Shown here: positions 47,851 through 60,956 of the stretch, one piece after another
Numbering within the stretch: the first letter of the stretch is position 1
Layout: each line of letters begins with the position of its first letter
Assembly (NCBI GenBank): GCA_012295275.1
Contig: CM022665.1
Span: forward strand, 29,618,457 to 29,682,456
Reading direction: 5' to 3'
DNA: 64,000 nt
Source: Chrysomallon squamiferum
Taxonomy: Eukaryota > Mollusca > Gastropoda > Neomphalida > Peltospiridae
Notes under the pieces: generated by a model
What the model was told of the DNA's origin: nothing
The model's database searches: none
The model's input: the letters and a program-made list of their open reading frames with translations, nothing else
Translations under genes and position numbers: made by a program

Positions 47851-47936
47851 ATCACGTCTACATTTACATCAGCTTCAAAGATAAAAACTATTCAGTGCCA
47901 AAAGGTGACACACATCGTCTTTATCAGGAATAAGCA
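47851..47936 (+). repeat. Duplicated 86-bp block, copy 2
   Basis: Second copy, offset by exactly 226 bases from copy 1 and preceded by an (AAG)n/(A)n stretch. Suggests a local tandem duplication about 0.5 kb before the GPCR start codon. Confidence 0.95.
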
Positions 47937-48358
47937 AGATGCTTAAAACATTTTTAAAATTATATTTATAAAAGGCTGTTCAAACGTTTGATCCTGTCTG
48001 TTGCTGTACATAAACCTCTAAAGAGAAAACATCCACCACAGCTGTTCTACATACGCGATAATTGGTACTACGGCCAGCGGCTACTGACGGACATAAGCAA
48101 TTTTCTTTATCTAAATTATGTATTGTTTTATCGTATATGAAAATATAGTATAAGTGAACTGTTCGGAAAATTATTTTCAATTTTCATTTAATGATTGTTT
48201 TTTTTTTGTTGTTTTTTTTTTGCTTTGTCGTTGCCGTTGCTGATGTTTTCCTTCATAAGGGAAACTAAATAACTGATTTATTTTCGGATAAGAGTTGATT
48301 TTGAACTGTAAAAAGTGAAACAAGAGTGTTGACATTTTGAAAAATAAAACTTTTCAAA

Positions 48359-48858
48359 ATGAATTCGGCTACACCTCGACCGATATTGTACGAGACAGTG
48401 AACACGTCATATCAGACTATAAACATGATTTTCCTCAGTAACAGTACACTGGGAAACTTCAACGAAACTGCAGTGCCTAAAGACGACATAGACAATGAAA
48501 TATGTAATGTTATGTCACTTCCACACCGAGACTTTACCCAAATCCCGGCCGTGACATTAACAATAGCTCTTGTGTACATCATCATCATCATTCTGGCCAT
48601 CACAGGCAACTCTCTTGTCATCATGACGGTGTGGCGAAACAAACACATGCACACAGTGACCAACTACTATATTGTGAATCTCGCCATATCTGATTTATTA
48701 GTTTCCTCCATCGTGATGCCGCTAAAATTATTGGAGTATACAGCACCATGTCACTGGCATGTCTTCGGAAGTGACGCACTGTGTTCAGTTCTGTACTATC
48801 TTTTGCCAATCTTTGTCTTTGCCAGTGTACTCACCTTGGTTGCCATATCGTTGGAAAG
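48359..48858 (+). CDS. Class A (rhodopsin-type) peptide GPCR, first coding exon (partial gene)
   Basis: A seven-transmembrane receptor of the cell surface; this exon encodes 166 codons plus two bases. The N-terminus (1-60) has three N-glycosylation sequons (NTS 15, NST 28, NET 35). TM1 (about 63-91) has the GN pair with Asn84 (1.50). TM2 (about 102-126) has LAISDLL with Asp112 (2.50). Extracellular loop 1 has the conserved Trp133, and TM3 starts with the disulfide Cys142 (3.25) and ends at SLER, the start of the E/DRY motif. The donor AAAG|GTAAGT splits the arginine codon (phase 2), a position used by introns in many class A receptors. An in-frame TGA lies just before the ATG, so the start is firm. 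MHTVTNYYIVNLAISDLLV and SVLTLVAISLER fit the neuropeptide-receptor group; ETHR-, TRHR- or GHSR-like receptors look closest from memory, but the ligand is not assignable. Confidence 0.94.
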
Positions 48859-50639
48859 GTAAGTAGTAAATAATATCATGTCCACCTTCCTAATAAACAA
48901 CAACAACAGCAACAACAGCAAAACAAACAAAGATAAAACAACAACAAAAAAAAAAAAAAAAAAAAAAAACCCACAGCAACACCAAGAAAGAAACAAACAA
49001 AAAGACAGGATAAATATTTAATTAAAATATGTAAATTTATAATTAAATGTTTATTTAATTTTTCACTGGTATTTTGGCCATCTTTACAGGAAACCAAGAA
49101 AGTCTTATTCATGCTTTAATTTCTGAAACAAACTGTTCCTTTTTTTTTTGAGTGTGTTTGTCTCTGCACTTGAGTATTTTATTTTTCTATGTGTTTGTCA
49201 ATATATTATTATATTTAAATGTCTTGTTTTATACGTTCCTGAAAGCAGAATCTTTTATGTCAATGATTCCTGATCCGTGGGCAGCATAAATAAACAAACT
49301 GCGCTGCCTTATCCATCCCAGGGAACACATGTCATGAATTTGTTAGAGAAATCTTGACATAAAGATTGACCAGTATTTAAACATTTTATTGATGCATTAT
49401 TGTAAATATGGATTAACACAACCATAACGAATTCAATACATTGTATTCCTACATTAATTCCGCTATTAAAAACCAGTCTTTGAAATCGAGATACGAAGAT
49501 GACTGAAGAGTGTAGTAATTGGCTGAAATGCTTATCTCCCACAGCTGGCACTGGTGGTGTAAGTTACAGCGTGTGGGTAACGTCATAAGCTATCAGACTG
49601 ATACGTCAGAGCAGTCTGATGGGACTGGTTTAAGTGTATTGCTACTGACAGGTGATGGCGAAATATCTGGCCTCTCTTTGTACGCTCTTTATTCTTATTA
49701 ATCTGAAAGATCAGCGGTTGAATAAAAGGAAAATCGATTTTAAATGATAGTGTTGATCGATTGTAAATTTTTATGATCAGTTTCCAATGCTGATTTATTT
49801 AAAATATTCTTCAGTGTTGTTTTATTTGTGTTCTTTAATTTTCGTTACTGTTAGGTTTGTAGAAGCGGTGGTTTTATCAACAATTTGGATTTCTAACAAA
49901 TATTTACTCTTAAATTGTTAACATTAAACCCAGTTTCAACTCTTATATTTTCTGGGAAGAAATGGCCGTAAAGTCATAACGAATATAAATAAATAAATAT
50001 ATATATATATATTCGTTATATTTAAAATGCTATCAACCATTACCTTAAACACAACTAAAGATATGTTTTTGTATTTGTGTGTTTCTGTGCGTGGGTGTTT
50101 GTGTGGATGGAGGTGTTGGTGTGCGTGGCTCTATGAATGGTATACACGTGTTGGAAAAAGAAAGATACTGACTGTAGAAAACAAAGCTAAAGAGGCGAAG
50201 AAAGAAACATTTGTTTTGTTGTTTTTTTTTTTTTTTTTTTCAAATCATGCTCAAACGTGCTTAAGATAAGACATGTCAGTAACTGTTTTCTAACCCATCT
50301 TTACTGTAATCATAACTCAAAGAACACACAAAATAAAAACATGTCCAAGACAATGAGTAATGTTATTTAGAAACTGATATCATAATAAAATATTAACTAT
50401 ATCTAAATTAGACACAGGCAAATATATTGTTAGTTTGTTGTATGGATAAACGGACATATAGATAGCTATATAGACACATTCAGGTAGATAGAAAAATGTA
50501 TAGGTAGGTATATGGATAGAATTACACAAAGAAGGAGAATAGAAAAAACCCAGCAGACAACAGAGAAAGAGAAGAAGAATGAAACTTCTTTGTTTTATAT
50601 CAGGTACAAATGCACTTAGATTAAATCATATTATTAATT

Positions 50640-51110
50640 ATTTTCTTGGCCATCTTTGAAGTGGGCACAGATTACGACAGACCCAGTAGCTGGTCTTTGT
50701 AACTGATATCTATTAAGTAACTTCTTTACTGGGCTTACAAGATGTAATCCTCCAAGACGTACAAATCCCTTCAATCCGGCAACATGGTACGAGTCATCAG
50801 CAATTGTTATTACAAAAAGTCTGGAGGATGTAGTCTTGTCAAGTACTGCTGGTGTCTGGCAGTGGCGCTCACAAAACTCGTGAATCACTGAAAGATTTAC
50901 GTTAAGTATACCGAAATCTACTGTAATCAATACTCAGAACTGTTCACTCAATAAGTCTGTAGTCCTGCCGTTCTCTAGCTATTGCCCATTATCGTCGCTG
51001 AGGCCAGTTTTCATAATTTACGGCAGCATTTCTCGGCTCCCGTGATACTATACATCTGCAGTTTGCATGCCGCGTGACATCATTAATCTGAAGTGGGACG
51101 AATAGATGAG
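50640..51110. other. Unassigned low-AT segment
   Basis: A stretch with more balanced base composition than its surroundings. It includes a 98-codon open frame on the minus strand (50634-50930, beginning MITVDFGILNVNLSVIHEFC). I recognise no domain. It could be an old inserted element or a lost exon. Confidence 0.3.
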
Positions 51111-51716
51111 GTCATATAACTAATTAGACTGGAAATTACTATTTTTATTTTATTTATTTTATTTTATTTATTTTTTTTAAATACAAAATGCATTTTCAGA
51201 TTAAAAGTTAGATGGATATTGGACATGCAATAGCAGATGTGTCTACTGAGATTGGAATTATTGCAAATATGCATTACGTTGTACACACAAACGTTGTAAT
51301 ATGTTAGGTTCACGCCTGTAACAGCTTTTTGTTAATGGATTGAATGAACATTTTGACTTAGTTCCAGTTATTATTTTATGTTGTCTCTGTTTTTGAAGTT
51401 ATTGTTCATTTATTTTTATTTTGTGGGGGTTTGTTGTTTTTATTTCGGAGGGGATGGTTGTTGTTTGTTTTGTTATATTTGTATTGTTATATAATACATA
51501 TAATATTATCTGTTTTGACTACAACAGTATCTTACTTACAACTACTTTAAGGATATATTTTCTTAGTCTATTGCACAATCTGGCTTTGCATAATTCTAGA
51601 AAGGAGAGATTAGCACCAACAAATTAACTTTCAGTTTAGGTTATAGTCATCAAAATCTAACATTTAGAAAATAATCTAAGTTTGATTTTGCATCACGATA
51701 TTCAGATCTTCAAAAG

Positions 51717-51717
<1 letters not shown>

Positions 51718-51764
<47 letters not shown>
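51718..51764. repeat. (AT)n followed by poly(T)
   Basis: About 13 AT units then about 18 T. Confidence 0.95.
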
Positions 51765-52845
51765 CTTAAATCGTTAATAATCATCTGTAAAGTCAGATGA
51801 TGATAAACAGAATTCGTTATAATTCACCAATGATGTTGTCTACAATATTTCTGAAATTATATACATTAAAGTGATTTCAGCTGTGTAATGGTAAAGGAAG
51901 AGAAATAATAAACACTTCGTCATACTCACTTGATGTCTTCGGCGAACAGCTCATACAAATGATGAAATCAGAGGCGTATTTGCTATAAGAATCTTAAGCT
52001 GAGATAAAAAAAAAAAAAAAAAGTATTCTTTTGAAATATGACGTCTTTTATGTTATAAAAATATCATCATGCTGTTTTATTATTTTAAAATTACAGTGTT
52101 AATGAAAAAACCTTTTAATTTTATTTTTTGTTTATTTAATTTTAGTACAACTGGTTAGTTTGAGATTTCAGCGTACGAAGTAAACAAAAAATCTCTTTTG
52201 AACACAACGATTGAAATGACGTATTTGCCTTTGCAAATGTTAATCTAGATTATAAAAAAAAAAAAAAATAGAAAAAAAAAAAAACTTAATCCAAGAATTA
52301 TGAAAAAGAATAAGTAATTCTGGTTTTGGCTGGAATATTATTTAACAGCGACAACAATATCATCCTCAAATGGCTAAGCATAAGAAATATAATTGTCTCA
52401 ACACGTTACTCTGTCATAAAGAAAGATGAGCTTTACTATATTGCACTGATTGTTTTCTTGTCTATTTTGACTAATCAATTTTCATAAAATGTTCAGTAAA
52501 ACACATATAAATTTATAAGAACAATCAAATTAATGTCCTGACAGTTATCGACCGTGTTACCATCTATTTTGTCTTTTTATATATAACTTTGAATTGAGAA
52601 GTTCCTTTGATAGCGAACGCTTCATTGCTTTCATAACAATTCTCTAAAAACAATGCATGCTTGACATTTAATAATAAATGCTGTTGTTTAAACTGAAACA
52701 ATTAGGGTAGAGACGCGAAATAAGTAGTTAAATTCTTTTATTTTTACGTAATGGCATTTGGATCGTCAAAAAGACTTAAGTATATATAATTTTGTATTAT
52801 TTTATTTTTGAAATATACTGCCAAGATAATATTTATTATATTTAA

Positions 52846-52849
<4 letters not shown>

Positions 52850-52921
<72 letters not shown>
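52850..52921. repeat. (GA)n microsatellite
   Basis: About 36 uninterrupted GA units. Confidence 0.98.
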
Positions 52922-52923
<2 letters not shown>

Positions 52924-53457
52924 ATAACTATCGTATATAAAATAATGTATGCACCGTTGAAATAATTCTAACTTATGCATTACTGAAATCATATGCACTG
53001 CTATAAAATTACTGTGTTTCTTATTCGTTTAGAAGGTAGCACTAGCTATTTTGTTAAAATAGCTTTGCACACCATATTTAACCTGAGTTGCCCTTCCTCT
53101 TCCTGCTAATTTTCAATAATTATATCTGTGGCTAAAAAAAAAAAAAAAAACAACATATTTATGATGATAAAAATATGTTTATATTTTCATTCATTTAAAA
53201 AAAAAGAGAAGTAGTTTATCAATAATTAGCAACAACAGTTTCTGAATCTGTAGTCATGTGGAAAATCATATGAAATGTCAAGGATTCTATTTATAAATGT
53301 TAACAGTGATTCCATCTTTTACTAAAACTAACTTGAGATTTACAATATCACTTTTAAATAACAGTTTAACATATTAATACTAGCACTGACATAGACAAAT
53401 AACCCTGACTGACGGTATTCTGTTAAGCTTACATATTTCTGTAAGACAGAAACGGGG

Positions 53458-53720
53458 AAAAAAAAAAAAAAAAAATAAAATAAAATAAAAAAAAAACCAT
53501 CAAAGACATTATTTAAATAATAAATAAATAAATAAAAGTACAGAAAAAAGAAGCCATCAATAGTAATAACAAAATAGAATCAACAACAACAAAGGCTTGA
53601 TAAATAAATAAATAAATAAAAACACCACAACCCCCCAAAAACAAAACTACACCAAACAGAAAAAAAAACAACAAAAAAAACAAACAAACAAATACTGACA
53701 AAAACAAAGAAAACCCCAGA
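53458..53720. repeat. A-rich low-complexity tract
   Basis: Poly(A), AAAT and AAAC-type units; long antisense frames here are artefacts of composition. Confidence 0.9.
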
Positions 53721-53854
53721 TGAACTTTTTTTTTCAGTTGCATTTCACTGGTTTTGACATAGATATTAAAAAATAAAATGCCCATGACAATAACTGCAAG
53801 ACTTGTATGTGACTGTTTTCTCACTAAAAACATTGCTATGAGCAGCTATAGTAA

Positions 53855-53937
53855 CAACAACAACAACAACAACAGCAACAAAAACAATAACAACAACAAC
53901 AACAAGAATAATAATAATAATAATAATAATAACAACA
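53855..53937. repeat. (AAC)n/(AAT)n microsatellite
   Basis: AAC units drift into AAT units; translates as polyasparagine in one frame but shows no other sign of coding. Confidence 0.95.
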
Positions 53938-55231
53938 GTAAATTTAAAAAGCCTAACGCTTTATTTCTCTGAATGAATATATTATTAATTTTATTTTTCA
54001 CAAACTTTATCACCATCAGTTTCATTATTTGATGAATTCTTTTGTTCCTGTTCTCTTTTTTTGTTTTGTTTCCTATTTTTTTTTTTTTTTTTTCCTTTTT
54101 TAAACCTCTTCCAGGTTGTGAAACAACAAATTAAGTTTTGTTTGTATTCATTCCACGATCACTACAATACGGAAACTGTACATGATTGATAACTTTATCA
54201 GAATGTATTAGCTTTTTTTTTTTTTTTCTAAACGTATCATCAGACAACCTATTTTCGTTCTAATGCAATCAGTTTTAATAACCTCCATTCTCAGTTGGCT
54301 GTTAGACCACGGCTACAGTCGATTTGGTTCATACAAACAAATGTCATCAAGATGATAATAACAAAACCTAGATAGTTTTGCAGTTAACAAAAATAAATTA
54401 AATAAATAAATAAATAAATAATAGAAAAACAATATGACAAAGGGGAAATAAAAAGATTATGCTTATATATAGATGTGTTAATAAAAAAAAAAATATATAA
54501 GTCAGTCAATATTTTCTTTTTTTCCCGTCAGCTCAACACACTTATTATTATTATTATTAATTTTTCAAACATAATGGTAATGACAGGAAATCCGACGCCA
54601 TTCCATGCCTGCACTAACGCATTTACAAGAATTTGTCAGACATTTTCTAAAAAAGTGAGAAATACGAAGAATATATATATATATATTTTAAATATATATA
54701 TAAACAAAAAACATTCTTCCCATTATGAGAAATATCTCTTTTTTGTAATATGCCAGAAAACATCTAACACACTCAGTTTGCCGTCACTGAAAAGGTTAGA
54801 TCCTACGACCCGTCACGCCTACAATCCACTCTTTAAGGTACATAACAGCTCCCAAATTAGAAATAAAACTAATATGCGTTATAAAGTGTTTCTTTACAGT
54901 GATCAGTTTATAAATATAGCATTAAGTACCACAAACCAATCATTGGATAGTCCAATTAAAAGAAAGTGCTTATAAACATAGTTATATTTTGGAGTGACAA
55001 ATTGAATTGTGTCTCTTTGAGTTTATATTTCCAGTTTATTTTTAGTTTTGACCTTTTATTTCTTTCTTCTAATGTGACTGAAATGTGTTACTTGCAAAAT
55101 AAGCAGTATTAATTGCTGAGATTTAAGAACAGCTTGAAAATAAACAAACCAAAAAATAAAATAAAATAAAATAAAATAAATAATGGACTTTTTTCCAGCA
55201 GTATTAGAAAATTAACTATAAAACTATTTCA

Positions 55232-56497
55232 TGGTAGCAGGTTTCATTTGTTTCTTTCAGTAGACAAGTTCATTGTGTCAGGTTTCGTTTATTTCAGTAG
55301 ACAAGTTTATGGTGACAGGTTTCGTTTGTATATTTCAATAGACAAGTTCATGGTCGCAGGTTTCGTTTGTATATTTCAGTAGACAGTTTCATGGTGGGGT
55401 GTTTCATTTTTTTTCTTTCAGTAGACAAGTTCGTGGTAGCAGTTTTCATTTGTTTCTTTGAGTAGACAAGTTCATGGTCGCATGTTTCGTTTGTATATTT
55501 CAATAGACAAGTTCATGGTCGCAGGTTTCGTTTGTATATTTCAGTAGACAGTTTCATGGTGGGGTGTTTCATTTTTTTTCTTTCAGTAGACAAGTTCATG
55601 GTAGCAGTTTTCATTTGTTTCTTTGAGTAGACAAGTTCATGGTGGAAGGTTTCGTTTGTATATTTCAGTAGACAAGTTCATGGTCGTAGGTTTCGTTTGT
55701 ATATTTCAGTAGATAATTTCATGGTGTCAGATTTCGTTTGTATATTTCAGTAGACAAGTTCATGGTGGCAGGTTTCGTTTGTTTATTTCAGTAGACAAGT
55801 TTATGGTGACAGGTTACTGTTTTCTTTTTTTTTCAGTAGACAAATTAATGGTGACAGGTTTCGTTTTTTTCCTGTAGACAAGTTCATGGTTTCGTTTGTT
55901 TCTTTCAGTAGACACGTTTATGTGAGAACTTTCGTTTGTTTATTTCAGTAGACAAGTTCGTGGTGACAGGTTTCATTTGTTTTTTTTTCAGTAGACAAAT
56001 TTCGTTTTTTCCTGTGGCAAGTTCATGGTTTCGTTTGTTTATTTCAGTAGACAAGTTCATTGTGAGAAGGTTTCGTTTGTTTATTTCAGTAGACAAGTTC
56101 ATGGTGACAGGTTTCATTTGTTTCTTTTAGTAGACAAATTCATGGTGGCAGGTTTCGTTTGTTTATTTCAGTAGACAAGTTCATTGTGGAAGGTTTCGTT
56201 TGTTTATTTCAGTAGACAAGTTTATGGTGACAGGTTACGGCTTTCTTTTTTTTCAGTAGACAAATTAATGGTGACAGGTTTCTTTTTTTTTTCAGTAGAC
56301 AAGGTCGTGGTTTCGTTTGTTTCAGTAGAAAAGTTCATGATTTCGTTTGTTTCAGTAGACACGTTTATGGTGAGAACTTTCGTTTGTTTATTTCAATAGA
56401 CACGTTTATGGTGACAGGTTTCATTTGTTTCTTTTAGTAGAAAAATTGAGGATGACGTGTTCCTTTTGTTTCATTCAGTAGACAAATTCACAGTCTC
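55232..56497 (+). repeat. 41-bp minisatellite, about 30 copies
   Basis: Tandem monomers of about 41 bases with core TTTCAGTAGACAAGTTCATG followed by a GTGACAGGTTTCGTTTGTTT-like half. Counting the core (A/G)TAGAC gives about 32 starts, mostly 40-42 bases apart. Four-monomer (165-bp) blocks at 55333-55497 and 55498-55662 are nearly identical, showing higher-order duplication. Monomers diverge more toward the right end, with truncated units near 55875 and 56017. Confidence 0.96.
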
Positions 56498-57931
56498 AGT
56501 TTCTGCTCTAGTGCTAGCACTTTGAATTTTTTCAGAAGTGTTTCAGGAAAGATTATAAACGTTCACGTATATAAAAAAACATCAGTGTTCGACACATGTT
56601 CTGTGTATTTTGCAGAGAAAAACCAAAAGTCTGGAAAGGCAGGTTTTTGGCTTTAGTTCACGCATTTATTGATATTATAAATAACCACTGTGTATAAATG
56701 TACAGGAAGAGGTGAAAACAAAAAAGAAGAGAACTATTCCAACACACCCCTTAATAATGAGCTTGTCAAAAAAAAAAATATCTTGAGATTAAAAACAACT
56801 TGAAACCAACGTCTGTTTTCTTAATAAGATTTAAAGAGTAGATGATTTTCCTTACCGTACTCTATCTAATTTCATTAAGCACGTCTGTTTTTATTCCAGT
56901 TTCGAATGGTTAATACACGGTATGATAACAGATTCGGTTGTGGCTTTTGCAAAATAAAATGAACAATATAATGACAAGCTTGTTACAAAAACCTGTTTAA
57001 CCGTGGATCTTAAAATAAAAAATAAAAAATTATCTTAAATCAATGTTTTGTCATCTTACCCTACATTACATACAGAAATATGATATCGAGTAATATGAGC
57101 CGGTCTGTGGCAGTTATAAATTACCTAGTGTGCAGTCAATAAGATGTATTGCAAATAACATATTTGTTTTTAAATATTGTGAAATAACTACTATCATAAC
57201 GATTGTATATTGAGAAAAGGTGCTATATTTGTCGCTTCTGATTGCTTCTAAATTCTGTTTTCATTTTATTTTTGTATATCTGATAATCATCCGAAAAAGA
57301 AATTTATTGTCATTAACTTAATTACAAACCCTTTAAAGGCATCCAAAAAAAAAAAAAGCCAAGTAAACGTAATATTTGTGTTTTATGTGTAGATTTTTAT
57401 TGCACGTTAGTTTGCGCCTTTCTCTGAGACTTGACAAATATAAACTGAAAATAAACAGCAAACAAGATAACAAATCTGTTGGTCGTGAATAATGTCCGGA
57501 TACCTGAGTTCAGTAAGCACTACTTGACAATTGAATGCTTTATGTATGTCACTCGAGTTCAGATTTTACGTTTATATATCGTCTTGTGTAAACATTATAA
57601 TGTCACTGATGAGTGCAATCAATGACTCTTTACCTGTCATATAGGAATAAATCTCTAACATAAAATGTTTAAATATTTTTGGTGACTTAGGTGATAAACC
57701 ATAAAATCAAGCAAGATCTTGCACAAAACAGTTTGTTAGATTTTACTGTTGAATCAGGATTTGATTCTTGAATTTTTAAAAATAATTTCAAAATGATGTA
57801 AGTATGCTGCTTTCTTAAAAGTTAATATTCACATTATACTGTGTTTACATACACGCTTCAGTTAGTCATCGAGATCTCTCTCTCTCTGTATACCTGTTAC
57901 CTGTTTATCAACAGTGTAGGTATGTATATTT

Positions 57932-58096
<165 letters not shown>

Positions 58097-58380
58097 TTAT
58101 ATCGACATGCAGTACTTTAAAAAAATATATGTAGCAACCGAAAGAACCAATATTATAATAATTACATGACAAATAAACAAACATGCTAATAAGAGAACAA
58201 AGAAATGTTCGCTTTTCCCATCAGAAAACAGACTAAATTATTTCTTTTATGTTGGAAATTTTCAGTAATCTCCCTCAGCAGATCAAATAGTTATACGAAT
58301 TCTAGGTATTGATCTATTATATTAATAACTTTATTCACTCAGTTTATCTGAGTTAAACTTAGATATTGTAAGACATAGAA

Positions 58381-58680
58381 TTTGACATCAGCATATAAAA
58401 ACAGAAATGATGAAGTGGACATTAACATTTACATACAGCTGACATAACAGACATCAAAACATACACACCAAATTGACGTAATGGACATCAAAACATATTC
58501 GCAAAGGTGGCATCATGGGCAGTAACATACAGATGACACGAGGGACGTTAATTCACAGATGACATAGACAGTAACATACATACACAGAGATTAACATCAT
58601 GAACATTAATATCAATAGATAAAACATTATGCACATTAACACACACAAATGCAGATAATGGCCAATAATGGACAATAATC
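58381..58680. repeat. Highly degenerate GACAT/AACAT minisatellite
   Basis: Units related to GACATNATGGACATTAACAT recur about every 25-30 bases with many changes and indels. Confidence 0.7.
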
Positions 58681-59737
58681 ATATCATATACATTTTTTTT
58701 TTGTGGGGGGGAGACAATATTTGGTTACCAATTAGTGATTCAGTTGAAAATAAAAATAAATTATTAAATTTTTTTTTTTTTTTTTAGAAATAAACAAAAA
58801 TAAAAAATAATAAATAAAAGTAGAACGAATATTTTTATTTTAATGTTCTCTTATGTAATTTCAATTTTTTAAAAATATAATCAGTTATAAAGCATTTTCA
58901 GATATGTTTTGTGATTTCCTATAAATCTTACAATGGATTTTTTCTAAGGATATTTACAGATTAAATGGCGGTTTCAATAAAATGTAAATACATATATGTA
59001 GCACGTATAATGTTAACATGTACTAAATATTCATTGATGAAGAACAGCATTATCATGTAAGCATAGCTAGTAAATTTAAATACAGTAATTCAGATATTAC
59101 AAATCCAAAATCATCTGTACGTATTTTCGTCATTCTGAACTCAATAAAAGCGATTTCAGTTCTTGAGGACTGGCTGAAATTTCCTGTCTACAGTCTGACT
59201 CATCTGTATATGATAACTATACACTGTAATACACACTGTCAAACAATTTTTGAAATAATTGTATTTTGGAATTCGGGTATCGCAAAAACAAAAGGACCCA
59301 TGCAAACTATGACCATCCTGAACTCTTTGTTATTTTGTTAATACTAGGGACCTGGTTGATTATTTCCAAATTACACCTGTACCCATCTGTTACAAATGAC
59401 ACTAATTCTGATGTTCTGATAGTGTGAAATTATCCAAATAGCAGAATTAAATATATAAATAATTACTCCCTCCAGATGTCAGGAAGCAGCATTTTAGGGA
59501 AGATAGTGGGAAATGTTCAATATGAGACAGAAAAACGTCTAGACATCATTTAGAAACAATTATTAATCTAAAAAAACAACAATTATATAGCAGTTTGATT
59601 GCAGAAGCCTTGAAAACAGAAAATGAAAAACATGTTTTTTCTTTGAGCGGTGGTTATAAAATCCTATGGTTAAGTCTGTTGTTAGTGTTTGCTTTTATGG
59701 TCGTGTGCAGTCTACTACTAGTTTAATGTTGTAGTCC

Positions 59738-59830
59738 TCGAAAAAAAAAAAAAAAAAAAAAAAGATTTTCTTTAATGAAGACATAGACTTTATTCAGAAC
59801 AATGTATGTTGTGGTTTGAGAGAGAGAGAG

Positions 59831-59887
<57 letters not shown>
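59738..59887. repeat. Poly(A) and (CA)n microsatellites
   Basis: Poly(A) of about 24 at 59741-59763, then a short GA run and about 28 CA units at 59832-59887. Confidence 0.97.
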
Positions 59888-59889
<2 letters not shown>

Positions 59890-60907
59890 TGATTTTTAAA
59901 AAATCTAGTATACTTTATCTGATAATAATTTGATTATAATAATCCGTAAACACCAACCTCTACAAAAATAAAATCTGATGATTAATCTCTTTACTAATGT
60001 TTGGTACAGTACAAAGAAGTATTCTTGAAATTTTTATATATTGTTTTCATATTAAATACTAGCAAGACTATTAACAGGATTGTCCTGTTTCCGTTCTTTC
60101 GATTAATTGTCCAACATTATCAGCTCAGTACTTGACGATCGTTGTTGACTAAATGTGGAATAGAATGTCTAAAAATAGACTATCAGACAACGTATTTCAT
60201 ATCCTGTGCCAAAGCAGGTTCTAAATTAGCGCAGTTTTGTAAACTTTGCTAATAACTTCATCATAAATAAACCCCAACATATAATGCTATTTTGGTGGTT
60301 AAAATATATACAAGACTATCTATGGGATGAAATAAAATAAATACTGAATGAACAATAAAGAAAATTGGAAAGATACGTTATAATACTTTTCCAGTGTATT
60401 TCGTTTATCGATCATGGATGAAGACATTCAAATAAATGTGGTCAGAACTGAATAATAATGCAATAAATATTAAATATAGACTTCTAATCATCCTAATTAT
60501 ATATCGGGAATTTGATATTTATTTTTGCACACACATCGGACAACTAGTTCATCAAAAAGCTGTGAAATGGAAAGGTAGATGTCAAAGATATATGGTATTA
60601 TGCATTTAGGATATATATATATCTGGGAGCAGGTGTACGTATTTGTTTTAAAATACTGTATTTTATGCCAAATTTATATCATCAAAGCTATGTCTCAGAA
60701 AATTAATACATCTTCTTCAACCGCTGTTTTTAATTTATTTCGTTAATGTTTATGAAAATATATTTTCAGTCTATTCATCAAAGATTTGTTAAAGTTCAGT
60801 GGTTAATTCAGAAATAGATAATCATGTCTTTATTTTAACAATAACCGTTTCCACGGTTGCAGAGAAAATGTAATGAATGCTTTGCACGAAAATATCAGCA
60901 TATCATA

Positions 60908-60911
60908 TATG

Positions 60912-60954
<43 letters not shown>
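60908..60954. repeat. (TA)n microsatellite
   Basis: About 20 TA units. Confidence 0.97.

Positions 60955-60956
<2 letters not shown>

Larger units (their letters stand above)
34870..48300. other. Intergenic region upstream of the GPCR exon
   Basis: No recognised intact gene. It holds many microsatellites, a decayed hAT element (35.8-36.75 kb), a CRE/TATA cluster (39.0 kb), a hairpin and a long inverted repeat (43.1-44.7 kb), degenerate TCTG/TCTA tracts and a duplicated 86-bp block (47.6-47.9 kb). Part of it may be 5' non-coding exons and introns of the GPCR gene. Confidence 0.6.

Noticed and set aside
48863-49112. Poly(Cys/Leu/Phe) frames after the GPCR exon
   Set aside because: They arise from an AAC-repeat and poly(A) stretch in the intron and are not a continuation of the receptor.
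54475-54975. 166-codon plus-strand open frame, longest unexplained frame in the right half
   Set aside because: It runs through poly(A), ATT and TA repeats, shows no domain I recognise and has no gene-like composition; a chance frame is most likely.
55936-56399. Open frames reading FISVDKFMVTGF-like repeats
   Set aside because: They are translations of the 41-bp minisatellite; the period is not a multiple of three and frames break at indels, so this is not a repeat protein.
55232-56497. CRISPR-like regular repeat array
   Set aside because: There are no unique spacers: the whole 41-bp unit repeats, and the window is animal nuclear DNA.
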